Below, in pieces: positions 1-7,548 of a DNA stretch of 15,910 nt; position 1 is the stretch's first letter; each line of letters opens with the position of its first letter. Origin of the DNA: DAOUBP01 sp034432655 (GTDB lineage: Bacteria; Chloroflexota; Anaerolineae; CG2-30-64-16); assembly GCA_034432655.1 (NCBI GenBank), contig DAOUBP010000173.1, positions 1 through 15,910 of the forward strand, in the 5' to 3' direction. The notes under the pieces are model-generated. The model was given only the letters and a program-made list of their open reading frames with translations, ran no database searches and was not told where the DNA came from. The position numbers were made by a program, and so were the translations under genes.

Positions 1-779
1 ATGTCCCGCGGCCGCTGGTCCAGGTCAATCAGCCGCATGATCTGCGCGCCGGCCTGGCGCGCCAATTCTTCGCGGCGCGGGTCTACCGCCAGGATCGTGC
101 CGTTGCCGGGCAGCGCCATGCCCAACGCCTCGCACAGGCAGTTCATGGAGTTGGCGGTGAACATCCCGGCGCACGAGCCGCAGGTGGGGCAGGCCACCTC
201 CTCCAGCTCGGCCAGCTCCTCGGCAGTGATCTTGCCGCTCTTGAACGCGCCGACCCCTTCGAAGACGTTGGAGAGGTCCACCACGCGGCCGGCCGAGGTC
301 ACGCCCGCCTTCATCGGCCCGCCGCTGATGAAGATGGTGGGCACGTTGAGGCGCATGGCGGCCATCAACATGCCGGGGATGATCTTGTCGCAGTTGGTGA
401 TGCAGATCAGGCCGTCGAACCAGTGCGCGGCGACCATGGTTTCCACCGAGTCGGCGATCAGCTCGCGGCTGGCCAGGCTGTACTTCATGCCCACGTGGCC
501 CATCGCGATGCCGTCGTCCACGCCGATGGTGTGGAACATGAACGGCACGCCGCCCGCCTCGCGCACGGCCTGGCGCACGATCTCGCCGAAGCCCTGCAGG
601 TGCGCATGGCCGGGGATGATGTCGGTGTAGGAGTTGGCGATGGCGATGAACGGCTTGTTCCAGTCGTCCTCGCTTTGGATTACGCCGGTGGCGCGCAACA
701 GCGACCGGTGCGGCGCGCGCTCGAAGCCGCGCTTCACCATGTCGGAGCGCATAGAACGGAGGGTGACACTCTTTAGCAT
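1..779 (-). CDS. ilvD: Dihydroxy-acid dehydratase, N-terminal part (runs off left edge)
   Basis: IlvD dehydrates 2,3-dihydroxy-isovalerate and 2,3-dihydroxy-3-methylvalerate to the 2-oxo acids, the last common step before transamination to Val and Ile. About 259 codons are present and the 3' half lies beyond the window edge. Translating the minus strand shows the family motifs in order: RAPHRSLLRATG near the N-terminus, NSYTDIIPGHAHL, HTIGVDDGIAMGH, the cluster-ligand motif ITNCDKIIPGML, and CPTCGSCAGMFTANSMN. These Cys motifs bind the Fe-S cluster in the family. The ATG at 779 has a GGGAG about 10 bases upstream. An internal ATG at 752 gives MRSDMVKRGFERAPHRS, which looks more like a typical family N-terminus but lacks a clear ribosome site, so the exact start is uncertain. 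The gene follows the citrate synthase gene after a 104-base gap and is the last visible cistron. Identity is secure; the start is less so. Confidence 0.95.
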   Translation of the reverse strand, partial: MLKSVTLRSMRSDMVKRGFERAPHRSLLRATGVIQSEDDWNKPFIAIANSYTDIIPGHAHLQGFGEIVRQAVREAGGVPFMFHTIGVDDGIAMGHVGMKYSLASRELIADSVETMVAAHWFDGLICITNCDKIIPGMLMAAMRLNVPTIFISGGPMKAGVTSAGRVVDLSNVFEGVGAFKSGKITAEELAELEEVACPTCGSCAGMFTANSMNCLCEALGMALPGNGTILAVDPRREELARQAGAQIMRLIDLDQRPRD

Positions 780-780
780 A

Positions 781-813
781 CTAATCCCGCTCCCAAGGGT
801 TGATCAGCAGCAT
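781..813 (-). other. Possible 10-codon upstream ORF (MLLINPWERD) before ilvD
   Basis: An ATG at 813 opens a 10-residue frame, MLLINPWERD, that ends in TAG. That stop is followed after one base by the ilvD ATG at 779. Leu-Leu-Ile at the start is suggestive in a BCAA gene, and the tiny frame covers the GGGAG that would serve ilvD. However, I see no good ribosome site in front of it and no terminator after it. It may be chance or a translational-coupling element. Confidence 0.22.
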
Positions 814-845
814 ACCGGTGACTGAAACGGTTTTTGGCATCGGCA

Positions 846-874
846 AGTCTAATTCCGACCAAGCAGAAATGCAA
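846..874 (-). promoter_or_regulatory. Weak candidate sigma70 promoter in front of ilvD
   Basis: On the minus strand TTGCAT (874-869) and TAGACT (851-846) are separated by 17 bases, which would allow ilvD to be transcribed separately from the upstream citrate synthase gene. Both hexamers are only partial matches to TTGACA and TATAAT, so this is a weak prediction. Confidence 0.25.
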
Positions 875-883
875 GACGCCCCG

Positions 884-2038
884 TCAGCTTCTTTGCTCAA
901 CTGGCACGAACGCCAACCCCATGTCGCCGATGTATCTGGAGGTCGGCCGGATCAGCCGGTTGTCGGCGTACTGCTCCATGATGTGGGCGATCCAGCCGGC
1001 CGTGCGTGAGGCCGCAAACACGGCGGTGAAGTACTCCGGGGGGATGCCCAGGGCGTGCTGCACTGTGGCGGAGTAGAAGTCCACGTTGGGGTAGATGCCT
1101 TTGGCCTCCATGACCGCCTGTTCGATGCGCCGGGAGATCTCATAGAGATGCTCCTGGCCCGTGGCCTTGCACAGGAGCTCGGAGTATTTCTTCAGGTGCA
1201 CCGAGCGGGGATCCTCCGTGCGGTAGACGCGGTGGCCGAAGCCCATGATCCGCTTCTTGTTTTCCAGCATACCGGCGATGTAGGACTGCACCATATCCAC
1301 GTTGCCGATGTCCAGCACCATCTCCATGACGCGTTGGTTGGCGCCGCCGTGCAGCGGCCCCTTCAGTGCGCCCAGCGCGCCGGCCACTGCCGAGTGCATG
1401 TCGCTGAGGGTGCTGGCGATCACGCGCGCCGCAAAGGTGCTGGCGTTGAGTTCATGGTCGGCGTGCAGCACCATCAGCTCGCGCATGGCTTCGCTCTCCA
1501 GCTCGCTGGGCGGGACCCCGCGCAGCATGTAGAGGAAGTTGGCTGAAAGGCCCAGTTTGGGATCGGGCGACAGCACCGGCTGGCCGGAACGGATGCGGTG
1601 CAAATCCGCGATGATGGTGGGCACCTGAGCCACCAGCCGTTTGGCCTTGCGCCAGTTGGCTTCGGCCGACATGTTCTCGACATCGGGATCGAAGTTGGCC
1701 AGCATGCTCACCGCAGTGCGAAGCACGGCCATTGGATGGCTGTTGGGCGGTGTCAGCTTCAGCATCTCCAGGACCTGGCTGGGCAGGCGCATCTCGGCCA
1801 CCAGTTCGGCGCTGAAGGCCTCCAGCTCAGATCGCGTCGGCAGCCGACGCCGCCAGAGCAGGAAGACGACTTCCGCAAAGGTCGTCTTTTCGGCCAGATC
1901 GTGAATGTCGTAGCCCTGGTACAGGAGCCGTCCGTGGATGCCGTCCACGTAGGAGACGCTGGTCTCGGCTGCGATGACGCCCTCCAGCCCCCGGACGGCG
2001 GCTTTTTCTTCCTGGCTGTTGTTAGCAGCGACGCTCAT
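884..2038 (-). CDS. gltA: Citrate synthase (GltA family, short type)
   Basis: This 384-residue protein should condense acetyl-CoA with oxaloacetate to citrate in the cytoplasm. The catalytic triad of the Si-citrate synthase family is visible: His230 in GPLHGGAN, His269 in MGFGHRVYR and Asp320 in PNVDFYSA. The N-terminal part has the usual GLEGVIAAETSVSYVDG and LYQGYDI motifs. The length fits the short prokaryotic citrate synthases, a group that also contains 2-methylcitrate synthases, so a propionyl-CoA-accepting enzyme cannot be excluded. The ATG at 2038 has a CGGAGA about 8 bases upstream. It lies 147 bases after leuB and 104 bases before ilvD, on the same strand, so it is probably co-transcribed with the BCAA genes. 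This is odd for a TCA enzyme and suggests a link between acetyl-CoA/oxaloacetate use and BCAA synthesis, which is inference. Confidence 0.93.
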   Translation of the reverse strand: MSVAANNSQEEKAAVRGLEGVIAAETSVSYVDGIHGRLLYQGYDIHDLAEKTTFAEVVFLLWRRRLPTRSELEAFSAELVAEMRLPSQVLEMLKLTPPNSHPMAVLRTAVSMLANFDPDVENMSAEANWRKAKRLVAQVPTIIADLHRIRSGQPVLSPDPKLGLSANFLYMLRGVPPSELESEAMRELMVLHADHELNASTFAARVIASTLSDMHSAVAGALGALKGPLHGGANQRVMEMVLDIGNVDMVQSYIAGMLENKKRIMGFGHRVYRTEDPRSVHLKKYSELLCKATGQEHLYEISRRIEQAVMEAKGIYPNVDFYSATVQHALGIPPEYFTAVFAASRTAGWIAHIMEQYADNRLIRPTSRYIGDMGLAFVPVEQRS

Positions 2039-2093
2039 AATGGTTCTCCGGGTTGGTTACTTGTGCCGTGGCCGGTGCCACGGCGGATGAAAA

Positions 2094-2160
2094 CCCCACA
2101 CAAAGACACAAAGGCACAAAGCTATAGGATTTTCTTGGTGTCTTTGTGGCTTTGTGTGAG
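2094..2160. repeat. CACAAAG repeat hairpin between leuB and gltA
   Basis: Three 8-base units (ACACAAAG, ACACAAAG, GCACAAAG at 2098-2121) are followed after about 20 bases by their reverse complement (CTTTGTGG, CTTTGTGT at 2142-2157). The arms match over about 18 of 20 positions, so RNA of either strand can fold into a long stem. It occupies most of the 147-base gap between leuB and the citrate synthase gene. No U-tract follows on the coding strand, so I do not call it a terminator. Confidence 0.8.
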
Positions 2161-2185
2161 GCCAGGTCGGACATCTTCAGGCCAG

Positions 2186-3316
2186 CTATTGTCCGGCGAT
2201 TCGCATCGCCACATGGTCGCCCATTTCGGCCGTGCCGATGATCTTGCAGCCGGGCGTGGCGATGTCGCGGCAGCGGTAACCATCGGCCAGGACCGCATCC
2301 ACAGCCGCCTCCACCGCGTCCGCCTCGGCGGCCAGCCCCAATGACCAGCGCAGCAACATGGCGCAGCTCAGGATGGTCGCCAGCGGATTGGCGATCCCCT
2401 GCCCGGCGATGTCGGGCGCACTGCCGTGGATGGGCTCATAGAGGCCAAAACGGACGGACCTCTCCCCCGACCCCTCCCCCGGTAGGGAAGGGGGCTGGGG
2501 GGTTATGTCACCCAACGACGCGGACGGCAACATCCCCATGCTGCCCGCCAGCATGGCGGCCTCGTCGGAGAGGATGTCGCCGAACATGTTCTCGGTGGCG
2601 ATCACGTCGAAGTCCCGCGGCCGGCGGATCAGGTGCATGGCGCACGCGTCCACCAGCATGTCCTGCAGGGTTACGTCGGGGTAGTCGGCTGCGACCTCGT
2701 GCGCGACCGTGCGCCAGAGCCGGGAGGAGGCCAGGACGTTGGCTTTGTCCACCGAGGTGACCTTCTTTCGCCGACCGCGCGCCAGCTCGAACGCGAGGCG
2801 CATCAGCCGTTCGATCTCTATCTCGGTGTAGGCCAGGGTGTCCACCGCCGCCCGGTTGGGCCGTTCGCCGCTCTGGCCCTGGGGTTTGCCGAAGTAGAGG
2901 CCGCCGGTGAGCTCGCGCAGGATGAGCAGATCCACGCCGTCCACAACTTCCGGCTTCAGCGTGGATGCGTCCAGCAGCGCCGGGTAAACTCTCACCGGCC
3001 GCAGGTTGGCGAACAGGCGCAGCCCGGCACGGATGCCGAGCAACCCCTGCTCGGGGCGCACCGCCGCGCGCGGATCGCTCCACTTCGGCCCGCCGACTGC
3101 ACCCAGCAGCACCGCGTCGCTCGCGCGGCAGGCCGTCAGCGTTTCCTCCGGCAGCGGGTTGCCCGTCTCGTCAATCGCGATCCCGCCGATCAGCGCTTCG
3201 AAAAAGTGGAACGTATGGCCGAACTTCTGGGCCACGGCCTTAAGGACCTTCACGCCCTCGGCGACAACCTCCGGTCCGATGCCGTCGCCGGGGAGGAGTG
3301 TGATTTTGGCTTGCAT
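2186..3316 (-). CDS. leuB: 3-isopropylmalate dehydrogenase
   Basis: LeuB oxidatively decarboxylates 3-isopropylmalate to 2-oxoisocaproate with NAD. In the citramalate route it should also convert 3-methylmalate to 2-oxobutyrate. From the ATG at 3316 the protein has 376 residues. It begins MQAKITLLPGDGIGPEVV and shows RELTGGLYFG (about 134-143), TSVDKANVL with the catalytic Lys at about 191, DVIATENMFGDILSDEAA (about 237-254) and the NAD-binding HGSAPDIAG (about 297-305). A longer open frame upstream only translates heptamer repeats (YGIRNTEY-like) and is not protein. Family members are near 360 residues. The excess is explained by about 17 residues at 271-287 (ITPQPPSLPGEGSGERS) inserted just before FGLYEPIHGSAPDIAG, encoded by a C-rich palindromic element. 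An AAAGG lies 10 bases before the start. Upstream is cimA, across a repeat-filled gap. Confidence 0.95.
   Translation of the reverse strand: MQAKITLLPGDGIGPEVVAEGVKVLKAVAQKFGHTFHFFEALIGGIAIDETGNPLPEETLTACRASDAVLLGAVGGPKWSDPRAAVRPEQGLLGIRAGLRLFANLRPVRVYPALLDASTLKPEVVDGVDLLILRELTGGLYFGKPQGQSGERPNRAAVDTLAYTEIEIERLMRLAFELARGRRKKVTSVDKANVLASSRLWRTVAHEVAADYPDVTLQDMLVDACAMHLIRRPRDFDVIATENMFGDILSDEAAMLAGSMGMLPSASLGDITPQPPSLPGEGSGERSVRFGLYEPIHGSAPDIAGQGIANPLATILSCAMLLRWSLGLAAEADAVEAAVDAVLADGYRCRDIATPGCKIIGTAEMGDHVAMRIAGQ
2456..2506 (-). repeat. Palindromic element inserted in frame within leuB
   Basis: These 51 bases encode ITPQPPSLPGEGSGERS between ...MLPSASLGD and VRFGLYEPIHGSAPD, where LeuB proteins normally have only a short loop. 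On the plus strand the segment is C-rich in its first half (CTCCCCCGACCCCTCCCCC) and G-rich in its second (GGGAAGGGGGCTGGGGGG), so the halves are imperfect inverted complements. An exact multiple of three with no stop in frame keeps leuB open. The boundaries are inferred by comparison with the usual family pattern and may be off by a few bases. Confidence 0.7.
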
Positions 3317-3373
3317 TAGAGGGGCGCCTTTCAGGTTTTGTGGTACATGGTACGTACCCGTAGTCCGTACTGT

Positions 3374-3478
3374 GTATTGCGTATTGCGTATTCCGTATTC
3401 CGTATTCCGTATTCCGTATTGCGTACGGAGTACGGAGTACGGAGCACGTAGCACGCAGTAAGCAATACTGGATACGGC
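3374..3478. repeat. Heptamer array with inverted halves between cimA and leuB
   Basis: Seven consecutive 7-base units GTATTGC/GTATTCC (3374-3422) are followed without a break by GTACGGA three times (3423-3443) and degenerate units in the same 7-base phase up to the cimA stop codon at 3479. The first half read as CCGTATT and the second half as its approximate complement AGTACGG can pair, so the array is an imperfect long hairpin. Translated, it gives the spurious low-complexity YGIRNTEY-type peptides. It fills most of the 162-base gap between cimA and leuB. The same family recurs at 5920-6034 and 11406-11497. Confidence 0.9.
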
Positions 3479-5116
3479 CTACGGATTCAGCAGCGCGTAC
3501 TCCATACTGTCCGCCAGCGCCTGCCACGAGGCCTCGATGATGTTGGTGGAGGAGCCGACGGTGCTCCAGCTCTGCCTGTGGTTGCGCGTGTCAATGATCA
3601 CGCGAGTGGTGGCGCCGGTGGCAGCCTCGCCGTCCAGGATGCGCACTTTGTAATCTGCAAGTTGCACATCGGCGAGCTGCGGATAGTAGGGCAGCAGCGC
3701 TTTGCGCAGTGCCTTGTCCAGGGCGTTGACAGGGCCGTTCCCTTCGGCGGCGGTATGAACGATCTCATCGCCCACCTTGACCTTGATGCTGGCCTCCGCA
3801 AAGATGCCGCGGCCCTGGCGATGTTCAACAACGACCATGAAGTCAATCAGTTCAAACGGGCGCCTGTAGCCCGGTTTCAGGCGGCGCAGCATCAGCGCAA
3901 CCGACGCCTCTGCGCCCTCGAAGTAGAAGCCGCGGCTCTCCAGCGCCTTTACCTGGGCCAGCACCTGTTGCGCCTCTTCCTTGCTGGCATCCACGCCGTA
4001 CTCTTGCGCCTTGTAGATCAGATTGCCGCGGCCGGAAAGCTCGCTGACCAGCACGCGTTTCTGGTTGCCCACCAGGGTCGGGTCAATGTGCTGGTAGCTC
4101 TGCTCTACTTTCAGGATCGCGGCGACGTGGATGCCTCCTTTGTGGGCGAACGCGCTCGCGCCCACGAACGGCTGGCGCGGGTTATGGGGCATGTTGGCGG
4201 TCTCGGCGACGAAGCGGGAGAGTTCGGTCAGGCGGCGGAGTTGTTCATCTTCCAGGCAGCGCAGGCCGAGCTTGAGTTGTAGATCGGGGATGATGGTGCA
4301 CAGGTTGCAGTTGCCCACCCGTTCGCCGATGCCGTTGACCGTGCCTTGCACCTGCGTGCAGCCGGCGCGCACCGCGGCCAGCGCGTTGGCCACCGCCAGG
4401 CCGCTGTCGTCGTGGGTGTGAATGCCGAGCTGCGCACGGTGGGCTATCTCTGTTACACCGGGCGTCGGGGCTTGCCCCGGTAAGCTTCCTGGCAGGGATG
4501 TGCCGCAGGCGTCTGCGGCGTCCAGAGCCGCTGCGGTCGCCCGCACTATCTCTTCCACTTCCCACGGCAACGAGCCGCCGTTGGTGTCGCAAAGGACGAT
4601 CACCTCCGCGCCAGCGGCCTGGGCGGCCTTCACGCAGGCCAGCGCATACTCCGGGTTCGCCTTGAAGCCGTCGAAGTAGTGCTCGGCGTCGTAGAAGACG
4701 CGACGGCCCCGGGCCACGAAGTAGCGGATGCTGTCCGTGATCATCGCCAGGTTTTCTTCCAGCGTGGTTTCCAGCACGTGATGGACGTGCAAGTCCCAGC
4801 TCTTGCCCACCAGGGTGACAATGGGTGTGTCCGCGTCCAGCAGCAGTTGGATCTGCGGGTCGGCCTCACACGGGGTGCCGGCCCGCCGGGTGGCGCCGAA
4901 GGCCGCTATCTGGGCCTGCTGCAGCGGCTCCGACCGGATGCGCTGGAAAAACGCCATGTCCTTGACGTTCGATCCCGGCCAGCCGCCTTCGATGAAGTGG
5001 ACGCCGATCTCGTCCAGGCGGCGCGCGATCTTGAGCTTGTCCTCCAGCGAGAATGTCACCCCCTCGCCCTGCGCGCCATCTCGCAAAGTGGTGTCGTAGA
5101 TGAAGACGCCAGACAT
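3479..5116 (-). CDS. cimA: Citramalate synthase
   Basis: CimA condenses pyruvate with acetyl-CoA to (R)-citramalate, the first step of a threonine-independent route to 2-oxobutyrate and isoleucine. The 545-residue protein begins MSGVFIYDTTLRDGAQGEGV; the GAQGEGV variant separates this group from LeuA, whose motif is DGEQSPG and is also present in this cluster. Further family motifs are IEGGWPGSNVKD (about 42-53), VLCDTNGGSLPWEVEEIV (about 174-191), the metal-binding HTH at 233-235 and GTVNGIGERVGNCNLC, followed by a C-terminal regulatory domain. Family length is near 520-530. The excess matches about 24 residues at 203-226 (including GTSLPGSLPGQAPTPG) encoded by a hairpin-rich segment. The ATG at 5116 has GAGGG about 4 bases upstream, overlapping the stop of the preceding 52-residue ORF, which suggests coupled translation. 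It is shut off from leuB by a heptamer array that starts right at its TAG. Confidence 0.94.
   Translation of the reverse strand: MSGVFIYDTTLRDGAQGEGVTFSLEDKLKIARRLDEIGVHFIEGGWPGSNVKDMAFFQRIRSEPLQQAQIAAFGATRRAGTPCEADPQIQLLLDADTPIVTLVGKSWDLHVHHVLETTLEENLAMITDSIRYFVARGRRVFYDAEHYFDGFKANPEYALACVKAAQAAGAEVIVLCDTNGGSLPWEVEEIVRATAAALDAADACGTSLPGSLPGQAPTPGVTEIAHRAQLGIHTHDDSGLAVANALAAVRAGCTQVQGTVNGIGERVGNCNLCTIIPDLQLKLGLRCLEDEQLRRLTELSRFVAETANMPHNPRQPFVGASAFAHKGGIHVAAILKVEQSYQHIDPTLVGNQKRVLVSELSGRGNLIYKAQEYGVDASKEEAQQVLAQVKALESRGFYFEGAEASVALMLRRLKPGYRRPFELIDFMVVVEHRQGRGIFAEASIKVKVGDEIVHTAAEGNGPVNALDKALRKALLPYYPQLADVQLADYKVRILDGEAATGATTRVIIDTRNHRQSWSTVGSSTNIIEASWQALADSMEYALLNP
4439..4519 (-). repeat. 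Double-hairpin element inserted in frame within cimA
   Basis: Between ...EEIVRATAAALDA and QLGIHTHDDSG, CimA proteins usually have only a few residues, but here about 24 extra residues rich in Pro and Gly are encoded. The DNA holds two tight hairpins: GCCGCAG-GCGT-CTGCGGC (4502-4519) and CGGGGC-TT-GCCCCG (4466-4479), the latter embedded in ACCGGG...CCCGGT. The reading frame stays open throughout. This looks like a dispersed palindromic repeat captured by the gene. Its exact ends are inferred, since no empty-site homologue is available here. Confidence 0.6.
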
Positions 5117-5123
5117 GAGGCCC

Positions 5124-5282
5124 TCAGTCGTTGTAGCAGATATCGAAGGGGTCTTCAGCCTCGGGCAGGGGCGGATCGGCCCAGCGGTTAGCGGGCTCAG
5201 GGATGGCAGGCTCCGGGCCCCGGTTATAGTGGTCGGTTATGGCAGCCCACAGGTCCGCCAGTGTGTAGTCGTTGTTGTTCAT
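5124..5282 (-). CDS. Unannotated 52-residue acidic protein between leuD and cimA
   Basis: I do not recognise this family. The ORF starts at the ATG at 5282, one base after the leuD stop codon (TGA-C-ATG), and ends at 5124, seven bases before the cimA ATG. A strong ribosome site (AAAGAGG, 5 bases before ATG) lies within the last codons of leuD, and the ORF's own end carries the cimA ribosome site, so all three reading frames look translationally coupled. The product begins MNNNDYTLADLWAAITDHYN, has a Pro/acidic middle and ends EDPFDICYND. It has 11 Asp/Glu against 2 Arg and 1 His, two Trp, one Cys, and no membrane segment or signal peptide. Unlike most gaps in this cluster, this one contains no repeat array, consistent with it being genuinely coding. 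A regulatory or enzyme-associated microprotein is possible but unproven. Confidence 0.65.
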   Translation of the reverse strand: MNNNDYTLADLWAAITDHYNRGPEPAIPEPANRWADPPLPEAEDPFDICYND

Positions 5283-5283
5283 G

Positions 5284-5901
5284 TCAGCCTCTTTGATCCA
5301 ATGTGTTTACAGGCGCCGGGTGAGATTGCTCGTACGCAGCGATTTGCTGCGCGCGCTGCAGCAGATACCCCAGCTCATCCACCCCTTGCAGCAGGCAAGT
5401 TTGGGCGAAGGGGTCAATGGGGAAGGTGGCCGTCGTGCCGTCGGGCAAGGTCACGGTGCGAGCGGCCAGGTCAACGGTCACGTGCGCGGCAGGGTCGGCC
5501 GCGGCCAGCTCGAGCAAGCGGCGGTGGACGGTGGCATCCACGGCCACGGGCAGCAGGCCGTTCTTCAGCGCGTTGTTGCGGAAGATGTCGGCGAACGAGG
5601 TGCTGATCACCGCCCGGAAGCCGAAGCCGAGCAGCGCCCACGGCGCATGCTCGCGCGAGCTGCCGCAGCCGAAGTTGTCGCCGGCCAGCAGCACCCGGCA
5701 GCCCCGCGCCTCCGGCCGGTTCAGCACGAAGTCGGCCCTGGGCTGGCCGGCCGCATCGTAACGCCAGTCGGCGAACAGGTTATCGCCCAGCCCGGCCTTG
5801 TCCGTCGTCTTCAAAAAGCGCGCCGGGATGATCTGGTCGGTGTCAATGTTGTCGAGCGGCAGGACAACCAGGCGAGAAGTAAGTCGGGTAAAAGGTTCCA
5901 C
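5284..5901 (-). CDS. leuD: 3-isopropylmalate dehydratase small subunit
   Basis: LeuD is the swivel domain of isopropylmalate isomerase. With LeuC it interconverts 2- and 3-isopropylmalate, and citramalate and 3-methylmalate in the CimA route. I choose the GTG at 5901, giving 205 residues beginning (M)EPFTRLTSRLVVLPL, because GGAG lies 7 bases upstream and the length matches the family. The longer frame upstream only reads through heptamer repeats. Family motifs are DNIDTDQIIPARFLK (about 17-31) and the active-site loop NFGCGSSREHAPW (about 76-88), followed by FADIFRNNALKNGLLP. It follows leuC after a repeat-filled gap and its TGA is one base before the next ATG, so downstream translation is tightly coupled. 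Confidence 0.95.
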   Translation of the reverse strand: MEPFTRLTSRLVVLPLDNIDTDQIIPARFLKTTDKAGLGDNLFADWRYDAAGQPRADFVLNRPEARGCRVLLAGDNFGCGSSREHAPWALLGFGFRAVISTSFADIFRNNALKNGLLPVAVDATVHRRLLELAAADPAAHVTVDLAARTVTLPDGTTATFPIDPFAQTCLLQGVDELGYLLQRAQQIAAYEQSHPAPVNTLDQRG

Positions 5902-5919
5902 GGATGTTCTCCATTCGTG

Positions 5920-6032
5920 TTGCGTGCTGCGTATTCCGTACTGCGTATTCCGTACTGCGTATTCCGTACTGCGTACTTCGTATTCCACAAGGGACTTTTG
6001 CACGCAATACGCAGTACGCAGTACGCAATACG

Positions 6033-6034
<2 letters not shown>
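5920..6034. repeat. Heptamer array with inverted halves between leuC and leuD
   Basis: The left arm (about 5920-5985) alternates CTGCGTA and TTCCGTA units in 7-base phase. The spacer is about AAGGGACTTTTG. The right arm (about 6002-6034) is GCAATAC/GCAGTAC units, the reverse complement of the left. RNA from the operon could therefore fold into a long stem. On the coding strand the array begins directly at the leuC TAG (TAG followed by CGTATTGCGTACTGC) and ends about 10 bases before the leuD ribosome site. It is the same family as 3374-3478. Confidence 0.9.
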
Positions 6035-7430
<1,396 letters not shown>

Positions 7431-7440
7431 GGTTGCTCTC

Positions 7441-7545
7441 CTGGTTGGCGGACTGGTAGACCGGTCGCTTGGCAGACTGGTAGACTGGTCGTTGGGAATA
7501 CCCCACCAATTTACCAACTTACCAATGTACCACGTCACCAACTTC
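7441..7545. repeat. Octamer array with inverted halves between leuA and leuC
   Basis: The left half is in 8-base phase, with units such as CGGACTGG, TAGACCGG, TCGCTTGG, CAGACTGG and TAGACTGG (7441-7496). It includes a 24-base direct repeat (7447-7470 and 7471-7494, 20 of 24 identical). The right half has five octamers ACCAATTT, ACCAACTT, ACCAATGT, ACCACGTC, ACCAACTT (7505-7544). TGG-ended units on one side and ACCA-started units on the other make the halves roughly inverted. The array fills nearly the whole 118-base gap, starting a few bases from the leuA stop. Confidence 0.8.
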
Positions 7546-7548
7546 CCC

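Noticed and set aside
3317..3454. N-terminal extension of leuB of 46 residues
   Set aside because: The extension translates only 7-base repeat units (YGIRNTEY-like); the ATG at 3316 gives the standard LLPGDGIGPE start with a ribosome site.
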